Counted from the first letter of the stretch, positions 1-5,878 are shown. The stretch is DNA of 6,567 nucleotides from Sphingomonadaceae bacterium (GCA_019239785.1 JAFAZM010000274.1:1-6567), one strand, 5' to 3'. Translations and numbers: made by a program. Notes: generated by a model not told the origin, from the letters alone.

Positions 1-110
1 CCGCGAGTCGTCCTCTGTCGATTACTTTACTTGCGCCACACAGTCGAGTCTCAGCGCCTGCGGAGCCCGCCTCCGGCCCTATCTCAAAGAGTAAATTCGG
101 GACACTGTAC

Positions 111-140
111 TTTACGTCACTACGTTATTGCACTTATGAT
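111..140 (+). promoter_or_regulatory. Candidate sigma70-type promoter for the CsgG-like pair
   Basis: A TATGAT hexamer at 135-140 matches the -10 consensus at five of six bases. TTTACG at 111-116 matches the -35 consensus at four of six, with an 18-bp spacer. Transcription would begin near 147 and give a leader of about 44 nt that opens with the 150-167 hairpin. The ACGT-N4-ACGT dyad at 114-125 overlaps the -35 and spacer and could be an operator. Alphaproteobacterial promoters are often weakly conserved, so this is a hypothesis. Confidence 0.35.
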
Positions 141-149
141 GCGACGCTT

Positions 150-167
150 CCGAGTCCCGAGACTCGG
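150..167 (+). promoter_or_regulatory. Leader hairpin carrying two GANTC sites
   Basis: CCGAGTC (150-156) and GACTCGG (161-167) are perfect reverse complements around the loop CCGA, giving a 7-bp stem. Each arm contains one GANTC site, the CcrM methylation motif in alphaproteobacteria. The hairpin ends 23 nt before the ATG at 191 and 9 nt before the G-rich Shine-Dalgarno. No T-run follows, so it is not a typical intrinsic terminator. It could be a 5'-end stabiliser of the mRNA or, as DNA, a methylation-sensitive protein site. Confidence 0.45.
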
Positions 168-176
168 CAATGCTTT

Positions 177-183
177 AGGGGGG
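177..183 (+). promoter_or_regulatory. Ribosome binding site of the CsgG-like gene
   Basis: The run AGGGGGG ends 7 nt before the ATG at 191. It fixes the start at 191, which is also where the signal peptide begins. Confidence 0.6.
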
Positions 184-190
184 CGCAAAG

Positions 191-1099
191 ATGAGCCGGA
201 TTTGGGCGGCGGTCGTCGCCATTTTCATATTGTTCCCGTCGTCCGCGCTGGCGCAGTCCGCCCAAGGACGGCCGGTCGTCGCCGTCTATCAGATGGACGA
301 TCTCGCCCAGAGCGGCGCCGGCGACACCTTCTCGACGATGATCGAGACCGCGGTCGCGAGCACGGGCCGCTTCCGGGTGATCGAGCGGCAGCGGCTGCAC
401 GTCGCCGAGCGGGAGCAGCAGATGGCGCGCACTGGCCGGGTCACGACCAATCGTCCCGGCCGCTCGGGCGGATTCGAAGGCGCGGACTTCCTTATCTACG
501 GGACGATCACCTCGATCTCGACCAGCGACCGGCAGCAGCTCGGCGCCAGCATGCTGCTTGGCGCCCTGACCGGCAACCAGAGCAGCAATTGCACGCGGCG
601 CGCGGCGACGCTCGCGGTGGACATTCGCATCACCGATGCCGACAGCGGCGAGATCCGCAACGTCTCGCGGATCACCGAGACGCAGCAGGCGGCAATGGTG
701 TGCAACGGCCAGTCGCAGATCGATGCGCCGCTGCTGCTGCGCGGCGCGGCCGAGAAGATCGCGCGCGCGCTGGTCACCGCCATCTACCCGGTCCAGGTCG
801 CCGCCGTGCAGCCGGACGGGACGATCATCCTCAATTACGGCGAGGGCACGCTGCAAACCGGCAATTACCTGACCGTCTATTCGAGAGGGGAGCAGATCAT
901 CGATCCGACCACCCATCAGGTCATCGGCAACAGCGAAACCAAGCTCGGGGTCATTCGCGTCAACGAGGTATCCGAGCGGATGTCGCGGGCGAGCGCGGTC
1001 AGCACCTTCGCAGCGCAGCCGCCGATCGGCTCGGTGGCCCGGACCGCCACCGAAGAGGACGTCCAGGCTGCTACCCATGCCGGCCGGAGGCGCCGGTGA
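191..1099 (+). CDS. CsgG/HfaB-family periplasmic or envelope protein
   Basis: The product is 302 residues. Residues 1-21 form a signal peptide with a likely SPase I cut after SALA; there is no lipobox cysteine, unlike E. coli CsgG. A CsgG-type domain follows: the strand VVAVYQMDD (29-37), the family hallmark FRVIERQRL (61-69), then GADFLIYGTIT (97-107) and LAVDIRITDADSGEI (141-155). Residues about 200-290 form a beta-rich C-terminal module (DGTIILNYGEG, then IDPTTHQVIGNSET) that resembles the C-terminal domain of FlgT-like proteins; that match is from memory. Two cysteines (C134, C171) could form a disulfide. CsgG relatives form outer-membrane secretion pores for curli or anchor the Caulobacter holdfast (HfaB), but no curli or holdfast partner is visible here. 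The stop overlaps the next gene as GTGA, so the pair is probably translationally coupled. The family call is firm; the cargo or role is unknown. Confidence 0.85.
   Translation: MSRIWAAVVAIFILFPSSALAQSAQGRPVVAVYQMDDLAQSGAGDTFSTMIETAVASTGRFRVIERQRLHVAEREQQMARTGRVTTNRPGRSGGFEGADFLIYGTITSISTSDRQQLGASMLLGALTGNQSSNCTRRAATLAVDIRITDADSGEIRNVSRITETQQAAMVCNGQSQIDAPLLLRGAAEKIARALVTAIYPVQVAAVQPDGTIILNYGEGTLQTGNYLTVYSRGEQIIDPTTHQVIGNSETKLGVIRVNEVSERMSRASAVSTFAAQPPIGSVARTATEEDVQAATHAGRRRR
1086..1090 (+). promoter_or_regulatory. Ribosome binding site deciding the GTG start at 1096
   Basis: GGAGG lies inside the end of the upstream gene, 5 nt before GTG at 1096. The reading frame is open far upstream, so this site and the signal peptide that begins at 1096 are what define the true start. 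Confidence 0.75.
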
Positions 1100-1914
1100 G
1101 CGCCATCCGCAGGGTCGCCGGAGCACTGCTCGCCGCTGCGGCGCTCGCGGCCCAGCCGCTCCAGGCCCAGACGGTCAACGTGGGCGCGATCGTTTCGGAG
1201 CGAGCGTGCAGCATCTACGAAGATTTCTGGGGGATGTGGCTGGTCGTCGAGTGCCGCAACAATTTCGCGGCACTGAGGGCGCGCCTGCAATCGGCGCTCG
1301 CGGAAACGGGACGGGTGAGGCCGGCAAGCGGCGAAGGCCGCGGCGGGCGCTATCAGCTGACTGGACAGGTGACCGAATTGGGAGTCGCTTCGGCCAGCGC
1401 CGCCGACGCCGACTATGCGTCCGAATCGAACCGCGCCGTCGGCCATCTCGACGTCCAGCTGCGCGACGGCGCGAACGGCCGGGTCGTGTTCGGCGCTACC
1501 ATCATCCGCAGCGTCGATCTCTCCTCGGCCCAAGCGGCCGGCGGCATGATCACCGCAAGCGCACAATCGCCCCACGCCATCTACGATGCGATGCAGCGGG
1601 AGCTCGCCCTAGGCGCGGCGCGCGCGATCGCCTTCCATTTCGATCCACTGCGGGTGACCTCGGTCGACGGACGGGAAGTCCAGCTCAATTACGGCACGCC
1701 GCTGCTGACCCTCGGCACCATCGTGCTGGTCCCGGACGCGGGCGGCCGGCCGATCCGCTATCAAGTCACCGGGGCGCTGCCGCAGAGCGCGGTCGCCGAG
1801 GTGATGGGCGATCTCGGCCAGATTGCCCCGGGCACCATCGCCAGCGTCGTCGACCGCGACGATCCGGCCGCCAACGGACGGCGCTTCCGGCGGGTCGACC
1901 TGCCGGGCAATTGA
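1096..1914 (+). CDS. Exported CsgG-like paralogue, diverged
   Basis: The product is 272 residues from GTG 1096, which overlaps the upstream stop by 4 bp (GTGA) and has GGAGG 5 nt before it. Residues 1-24 are a signal peptide with a probable SPase I cut after PLQA; no lipobox is seen. The protein follows the upstream gene's plan. LDVQLRDGANGRVVF (118-132) matches LAVDIRITDADSGEI, ELALGAARAIAFHFDP (169-184) matches AAEKIARALVTAIYP, VTSVDGREVQLNYG (187-200) matches VAAVQPDGTIILNYG, and APGTIASVVDRDDP (244-257) matches PPIGSVARTATEED. The hallmark FRVIER motif is gone (GRVRPASGE instead), the early region is rewritten around two cysteines (C38, C53), and the C-terminal module is shortened. It is likely a partner or regulator of its neighbour in the periplasm. 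The pairing is seen in the sequence; the role is unknown. Confidence 0.75.
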   Translation: MSAIRRVAGALLAAAALAAQPLQAQTVNVGAIVSERACSIYEDFWGMWLVVECRNNFAALRARLQSALAETGRVRPASGEGRGGRYQLTGQVTELGVASASAADADYASESNRAVGHLDVQLRDGANGRVVFGATIIRSVDLSSAQAAGGMITASAQSPHAIYDAMQRELALGAARAIAFHFDPLRVTSVDGREVQLNYGTPLLTLGTIVLVPDAGGRPIRYQVTGALPQSAVAEVMGDLGQIAPGTIASVVDRDDPAANGRRFRRVDLPGN

Positions 1915-1956
1915 ACGGGAGATTCAGGTCGACTGCGTCGCCGCGCGGGACCGCGC

Positions 1957-3486
1957 TTACCGCCGATACAGCGCGCCCACGTCGCGCTTGAACGCGGCGC
2001 CGCTGTCCGGCCGGCTGTAGAACATGTGGCCGCCCGGATAGACCGAGAGCCGCACCCGGTTCTCCGCGCCGAAGGCCGGCATCTGGTCGACGATCAACCG
2101 CGAGCCGAAATAGGGGCAGGAGAGATCGTTGAAGCCGTGGGCGATGAACACACCCATGCGGGGATCGTTGGCGATCGCCTGCCGCAAATCGCTCACCGGG
2201 CTGTCGTTGGGCGTGCCGCGCTGCCACGCCTCGTTCACCGCATAAGAGAGGGCATTGTAGCGGGCGTCGGTCTGCCAGCCGACGGTGCGGGTGATGAAAT
2301 CGACCATCGCGCTCGTCGTCGGCGCGATCAGGGCGTTGAGGATCGGATCGCCGCCGCGCCGCCGCGCCGAGCCCGGGAAGGGATCGAAGGCGGTGACGTT
2401 GCTGTCATAGGCGCTGCCGATCTCGCGCGTGTCGCGGTGGACCTCGCGCAGGAAGGTCGTCGAATCGACGCGGCCGTCCATCCGGTCGACGAGGTTGCGG
2501 TCCAGCCCGGTCAGCTCGGTGACATGGTCGACGAGCCGCTGCCGCGCCGCCGGATCGGAGCGGCCGGCGAGCAGGTCGGTGACGAACTGGGTGCGGGTAT
2601 ATTGCTCGATCGGCGCCATCGTCTCGGCGCTGAGCCGATGCTCGCGCTCGAGCCGCGCCGCCGCCATCGACGGCAGGTCGATCATCCAGGGCAGCGGCGA
2701 CAGAGCGGTGCCGTCGCCGACCGCGGCCGGATCGAGATAGGGCGAGACCATGACCAGGCCGCTCACCCCGACGCCGAGCTGGGTCTGCAGCTGCAATGCG
2801 ATCCGCGGCGCGCGATAGCCGCCATAGGATTCGCCGATCACATATTTGGGCGCGCGCATGCGGCCGTTGCGGATCAGCCAGTCGTAGACGATCCGCGAGA
2901 GATATTGGATGTCGGCCTCGGTCGAGTAGAAGTCGCGCTTGGTGGCATTCTCGTCCTCGAGGCTGCGCGAGAAGCCGGTGCCGACCGGATCGATGAAGAC
3001 CAGGTCGGTCATGTCGAGCCAGCTATTGGGATTGTCCCGGAGCACCGGCGGATCGGAGGGCGAATCCCCCTGCGCGCCGAATTGCAGCCTTTTCGGCCCG
3101 ATCGCGCCGAAGTTCAGATAGACGGACGAGGCGCCGGGCCCGCCGTTGAAGGCGAAGGTCACCGGCCGGTCCGGGCTGCCGCCGTGCATCACGTAGGAGG
3201 TGTAGACGATCTCGGCGATGGTCTTGCCGCGGGCGTCGCGCACCGGCAGCGTGCCCACCGTCGCGTCATAATCGATGTTCGCATTGCCGATATGCGCGCT
3301 CTGGCGGACCGTGTGGTCGGCGGGGAGCGGCGGCAGGTTGATCTCGTTCGCCTTCCCCTGCCCGCTCGACGCGCTCGCGCTCGGCGCGCCCGGCGACCCG
3401 CTTTGCTCCTGGGCGAAGGCGGCGACCGCGGAAGCGCTCGCGATGAGCAAGGCGGCGGCGACGGGAGCGAGGAAACGAAGGGCCAT
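1957..3486 (-). CDS. Exported S10 family serine carboxypeptidase-like protein
   Basis: The product is 509 residues from the ATG at 3486. It opens with a signal peptide (about residues 1-25, probable cut after AFA), so it is exported. A low-complexity Ser/Ala/Gly linker follows, then the alpha/beta-hydrolase fold of peptidase family S10. Visible signatures are the oxyanion loop NGGPGASS (114-121), FIDPVGTGFS (164-173), the nucleophile elbow GESYGGYRAPR with Ser220, Asp454 in HGFNDLSCPYFG and His487 in YPGGHMFY. All three triad members are in family order, so the enzyme should be active, removing C-terminal residues from peptides. The frame stays open to a GTG at 3543, but that codon sits inside a hairpin, has no Shine-Dalgarno and would put 19 charged residues before the signal peptide. 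The chosen ATG also lacks a clear Shine-Dalgarno, so translation may depend on the upstream esterase gene. Substrate is unknown. Confidence 0.92.
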   Translation of the reverse strand: MALRFLAPVAAALLIASASAVAAFAQEQSGSPGAPSASASSGQGKANEINLPPLPADHTVRQSAHIGNANIDYDATVGTLPVRDARGKTIAEIVYTSYVMHGGSPDRPVTFAFNGGPGASSVYLNFGAIGPKRLQFGAQGDSPSDPPVLRDNPNSWLDMTDLVFIDPVGTGFSRSLEDENATKRDFYSTEADIQYLSRIVYDWLIRNGRMRAPKYVIGESYGGYRAPRIALQLQTQLGVGVSGLVMVSPYLDPAAVGDGTALSPLPWMIDLPSMAAARLEREHRLSAETMAPIEQYTRTQFVTDLLAGRSDPAARQRLVDHVTELTGLDRNLVDRMDGRVDSTTFLREVHRDTREIGSAYDSNVTAFDPFPGSARRRGGDPILNALIAPTTSAMVDFITRTVGWQTDARYNALSYAVNEAWQRGTPNDSPVSDLRQAIANDPRMGVFIAHGFNDLSCPYFGSRLIVDQMPAFGAENRVRLSVYPGGHMFYSRPDSGAAFKRDVGALYRR

Positions 3487-3537
3487 CGGGAAGACTCGCG
3501 CAGGATGATTCGACGGGCGCCGGTTTTCACCCGGGCT

Positions 3538-3556
3538 CCGCACTTGGCAAGTGCGG
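3538..3556 (-). terminator. Strong hairpin between the esterase and peptidase genes
   Basis: CCGCACTT (3538-3545) and AAGTGCGG (3549-3556) are perfect reverse complements around a 3-nt loop. This gives an 8-bp stem one base after the esterase stop (3558-3560). On the minus strand no T-run follows, so full intrinsic termination is doubtful. A partial terminator or an mRNA-processing or stabilising element that sets the esterase/peptidase ratio is more likely. Two GANTC sites (3493-3497, 3507-3511) lie in the same gap. Confidence 0.45.
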
Positions 3557-3557
3557 G

Positions 3558-4781
3558 TCAGCGCCGCCGCACGAACAGGGCCAGCGGCACTGCCTCCCCC
3601 ATGGCACGATAGCCGGCGAGCGAGGGGTGGATATGGTCGCCCGAATCCATTCCTTCGCGCATCCGCTCGGGATGGGCCGGATCGCGGAGCAAAGCGTCGA
3701 AATCGACCACCGCGTCGAAATGGCCGGGCGCGCGGATCCAGGCATTGACCGCCTGCCGGTCCGCCTCGTTGACCCCGGTCGGATGATAGAGCGCGAAGCC
3801 GCCGAACGGGATGATCGTGCCGCCGATGATTGTAAGGCCGCGCTCGTGCCCGCGCCGGATCATCTCGGCATAGGCCTGGATCAGGCGGCGGACGAGCTCG
3901 GCATGCGCCTCGGGCGATTGCGGCGCGCCGCGGGTGAAGGTGCCGAGATCGTTCACCCCTTCCAGGATCAGCACGTAGCGCACGCCCGGCATGGCGAGCA
4001 CGTCGCGCTCGAACCGCGCCAGCGCGTTCGGGCCGGCGCCGTCGTCCAGCACGCGGCCGCCGCCGACGCCATGGTTGAGTACGGCGAGGCGGCGGGTGCG
4101 CGGATCGGCCTGCAGCCGCTCGGCGAGCACGTCCGGCCAGCGATTGTTGCCGCTATGGGTGACGCCGCGCCCGTCTGTGATCGAATCGCCGAACGTGACG
4201 ATCGCGGCGGCGGCCGGCGCCTCGATGTCGATTCCGGAGAGCAGGAACCAATGTTCGACGCCTTGGGCGCCGGGCAGGTCGAGATCGTCGACACGATCGC
4301 CATGCAGCAGCCAGGAGGTGGCGCGGGAGCCCGGGTGGCTGGTCTGCTGCGCGGGCGGCGCCGGCACGTGCATCGTCACCGCGACTGTGGCGAGCGGCGG
4401 CAATGGGAAGGCGATCGGATCGGAGGAGAGCTCGGCGCCGGCCGGGACGATGACGTCGCCGCGGCCAGCGAAGGTCGCCGAAGCGCCGCCGGGGAGAATG
4501 CGGGCGGAATCGCCGCCCGGCGTGCGGGCGATCCGGACATGGTCGATCCGCAGGGGCGTGGTGCCGAAGACGTTCGAGATGCGGATGCGCAGCCGCGACC
4601 CGCCCAGCGTGACCCGCATCAGCTGGCGCAGGGTGACGTCCGTCAATTGCTCCGGCGGCAGCGCATTGTTCGGCTCGGGAACCTGCTGCGAGGACGCCCA
4701 CGTGCCGACCCAATGCTGCGCCGGGGCGGGCGCCGGCGTCAGCAACAGGGCCGCCAGGGCGAGCAACAACCTCTTCGTCAT
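3558..4781 (-). CDS. Exported SGNH/GDSL-family hydrolase (esterase)
   Basis: The product is 407 residues with a signal peptide (residues 1-21, probable cut after APA), so it is exported. Residues about 22-185 form a beta-rich N-terminal region (WVGTWASSQQ, LRQLMRVTLGGSRLRIRISNVFG) typical of the XynE-like branch of SGNH hydrolases. The catalytic domain shows block I FGDSITDG with Ser200, block II NHGVGGG (Gly oxyanion), block III GVND with Asn277, and block V DHIHPS with Asp382 and His385. All four SGNH residues are present, so an active ester hydrolase is expected, perhaps removing acetyl or other acyl groups from polysaccharides. Lipase or arylesterase activity is equally possible. The ATG has a Shine-Dalgarno GGAG 6 nt upstream. 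The S10 peptidase gene follows on the same strand after 71 bp, suggesting joint export of two degradative enzymes. Confidence 0.92.
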   Translation of the reverse strand: MTKRLLLALAALLLTPAPAPAQHWVGTWASSQQVPEPNNALPPEQLTDVTLRQLMRVTLGGSRLRIRISNVFGTTPLRIDHVRIARTPGGDSARILPGGASATFAGRGDVIVPAGAELSSDPIAFPLPPLATVAVTMHVPAPPAQQTSHPGSRATSWLLHGDRVDDLDLPGAQGVEHWFLLSGIDIEAPAAAAIVTFGDSITDGRGVTHSGNNRWPDVLAERLQADPRTRRLAVLNHGVGGGRVLDDGAGPNALARFERDVLAMPGVRYVLILEGVNDLGTFTRGAPQSPEAHAELVRRLIQAYAEMIRRGHERGLTIIGGTIIPFGGFALYHPTGVNEADRQAVNAWIRAPGHFDAVVDFDALLRDPAHPERMREGMDSGDHIHPSLAGYRAMGEAVPLALFVRRR

Positions 4782-4854
4782 GGGCCTCTCCCGATGGGAG
4801 CGTTACCATGGCCCAGCCCTTTCGCCCTTGCCAAGCCTCGTCTAGGCTCGCCGC
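4782..4854. promoter_or_regulatory. Compact divergent control region with two small dyads
   Basis: These 73 bp must serve both the esterase gene (leftward) and the deaminase gene (rightward). A palindrome CTCCC-GAT-GGGAG (4788-4800) gives a Shine-Dalgarno on each strand: GGAG 6 nt before the esterase ATG, and GGGAG 7 nt before an ATG at 4808. A second dyad AGCCT-N5-AGGCT (4834-4848) holds the only weak Shine-Dalgarno (AGG) before the deaminase ATG. A poor leftward promoter may be TTGGCA (4829-4834, minus) with CATGGT (4805-4810, minus) 18 bp away. No rightward promoter is convincing; it may lie inside the esterase gene. Confidence 0.45.
4788..4791 (-). promoter_or_regulatory. Ribosome binding site of the SGNH hydrolase gene
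   Basis: On the minus strand GGAG lies 6 nt before the ATG at 4781. It sits in one arm of the CTCCC-GAT-GGGAG palindrome, so folding of the mRNA could hide it. Confidence 0.55.
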
Positions 4855-4858
4855 ATGA
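4808..4858 (+). CDS. Possible 16-residue leader peptide overlapping the deaminase start
   Basis: ATG at 4808 is preceded by GGGAG (4796-4800) at an ideal 7-nt spacing. The frame encodes MAQPFRPCQASSRLAA and stops at TGA 4856-4858, which overlaps the deaminase start as ATGA. The deaminase itself has only a weak AGG, locked in the AGCCT/AGGCT hairpin inside this small ORF. A ribosome translating the leader would open that hairpin and end on the deaminase start, so coupled translation is a reasonable inference. The peptide has no run of one amino acid as classical attenuation leaders do. It could also be a chance ORF, because no conservation can be seen from one sequence. Confidence 0.35.
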   Translation: MAQPFRPCQASSRLAA

Positions 4859-5868
4859 CCGACCTCGACAGCTTCATCGCCGGCCTCCCCAAGGCCGAGC
4901 TCCACATGCATATCGAGGGCAGCCTCGAGCCCGAATTGATGTTCGCCTTGGCGAAGAGGAACGGGGTCGATATCCCGTTCGACAGCGTCGAGGCGGTGCG
5001 GGCCGCCTACAGCTTCTCGAACCTGCAGGACTTCCTCGACATCTATTACCAGGGCGCGGATGTGCTGCGGACGGAGGAGGATTTCTGCGACCTCGCCTGC
5101 GCCTATTTCGAGCGGGCGGCGGCGGATAAGGTCGTCCATGCCGAGATCTTCTTCGATCCGCAGACCCATACCGCCCGCGGCATCCCGTTCGACACGGTGA
5201 TGCGCGGCCTGCTCGCCGGCATGGCCGATGCGCAGGCTCGGCATGGGATCAGCTCGAAGCTCATCCTCTGCTTCCTGAGGCATCTCGACGAGGCCGACGC
5301 CTTCGTCACGCTCGAGCAGGCGCGGCCCTGGCGCGACCGGATCGAGGCCGTGGGCCTCGATTCCTCCGAGCTCGGCCATCCGCCCGAGAAGTTCGCGCGG
5401 GTGTTCGCCGCCGCCGCCGCGATGGGCCTGAAGCGGGTCGCCCATGCCGGCGAGGAAGGGCCGCCCGAATATGTCCAGGAGGCGCTCGATATATTGGAGG
5501 TCGACCGGCTCGACCATGGCAACCGCTCGCTCGAGGACGAGGCGCTGACCGATAGGCTGGCCCGCGAGCAGGTGACGCTGACCGTTTGTCCGCTCTCCAA
5601 CGTCAAGCTCTGCGTCGTGCCCGACATGGCGGCGCACCCGATCGACGCGATGCTGCGCAAGGGCCTGCGCGCGACGATCAACTCCGACGATCCGGCCTAT
5701 TTCGGCGGCTATGTGAACGACAATTACCGCGCCGCCGCGGCGGGGCGGAACCTCAGCCGCGACGATCTCGCGACCCTGGCCCGCAATTCCTTCCTCGGCG
5801 CGTTCCTGAGTGACGAGGAGAAGGCGGCGCATCTCGCAACGCTCGACGCCTATCTGGCGAGCGTTTGA
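4855..5868 (+). CDS. Adenine deaminase (type 2) / adenosine deaminase family enzyme
   Basis: The product is 337 residues, full length for the family, with no signal peptide, so it is cytoplasmic. It is a zinc-dependent TIM-barrel deaminase of purine salvage. Metal and catalytic residues are all visible: His17 and His19 (HMHIEG), His197 and Glu200 (VAHAGEEG), His221 (LDHG), Asp278 and Asp279 (INSDDPAYFGGY). The motifs FFDPQTHTARG (99-109), GLDSSELGHPPEKF (167-180) and CPLSNVKLC (245-253) fit, as I recall them, the branch of Pseudomonas Pa0148, which turns adenine into hypoxanthine (EC 3.5.4.2), rather than adenosine deaminase proper. General pipelines often call this family add. The start is supported by the LPKAELHMHIEG N-terminus; its own Shine-Dalgarno is weak, and a leader ORF overlaps it. 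Family is certain; adenine preference is likely. Confidence 0.9.
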   Translation: MTDLDSFIAGLPKAELHMHIEGSLEPELMFALAKRNGVDIPFDSVEAVRAAYSFSNLQDFLDIYYQGADVLRTEEDFCDLACAYFERAAADKVVHAEIFFDPQTHTARGIPFDTVMRGLLAGMADAQARHGISSKLILCFLRHLDEADAFVTLEQARPWRDRIEAVGLDSSELGHPPEKFARVFAAAAAMGLKRVAHAGEEGPPEYVQEALDILEVDRLDHGNRSLEDEALTDRLAREQVTLTVCPLSNVKLCVVPDMAAHPIDAMLRKGLRATINSDDPAYFGGYVNDNYRAAAAGRNLSRDDLATLARNSFLGAFLSDEEKAAHLATLDAYLASV

Positions 5869-5878
5869 CTCTTCACTG

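Larger units (their letters stand above)
1..190. other. Non-coding leader region upstream of the CsgG-like operon
   Basis: No credible gene is seen here. Frames crossing the region are shadows of downstream genes, and the composition drops to about 55% G+C (99 of the first 180 bases) against roughly two thirds elsewhere. The stretch holds four GANTC sites (5-9, 46-50, 152-156, 161-165), a repeated ACTTTAC (24-30 and 109-115), an ACGT-N4-ACGT dyad (114-125), a possible sigma70-type promoter and a 7-bp hairpin. This is what a regulated promoter and 5' leader would look like. The gene to the left lies outside the window. Confidence 0.7.

Noticed and set aside
31..1095. Open frame continuous with the second CsgG-like gene, giving a 627-residue reading
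   Set aside because: The first 355 codons are Arg/Pro/Ala-rich shadow of the CsgG-like gene in another frame. A GTG at 1096 with GGAGG upstream and a signal peptide marks the real start.
1943..1956. GCGCG-GGAC-CGCGC dyad between the convergent CsgG-like and peptidase genes as a terminator
   Set aside because: It is only a 5-bp stem made of G and C, with no T-run on either strand, and is easily expected by chance at this GC content. The 42-bp gap shows nothing else I can support.
3487..3543. Upstream GTG start adding 19 residues to the S10 peptidase
   Set aside because: The GTG sits within the 3538-3556 hairpin, has no Shine-Dalgarno and would bury the signal peptide behind a charged extension.
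2026..3612. Long plus-strand open frame (528 codons) antisense to the S10 peptidase gene
   Set aside because: It lacks any family motif and has the Arg/Asp/Ala-rich make-up of a GC-rich antisense shadow. The peptidase on the other strand has a full catalytic triad.
3627..5129. Plus-strand open frame (500 codons) across the esterase gene into the deaminase
   Set aside because: It is antisense to a clear SGNH hydrolase and out of frame with the deaminase. No recognisable motif or Shine-Dalgarno supports it.
4153..5832. Minus-strand open frame (559 codons) antisense to the deaminase
   Set aside because: The deaminase has all its metal and catalytic residues; the antisense frame shows none and is composition-driven.
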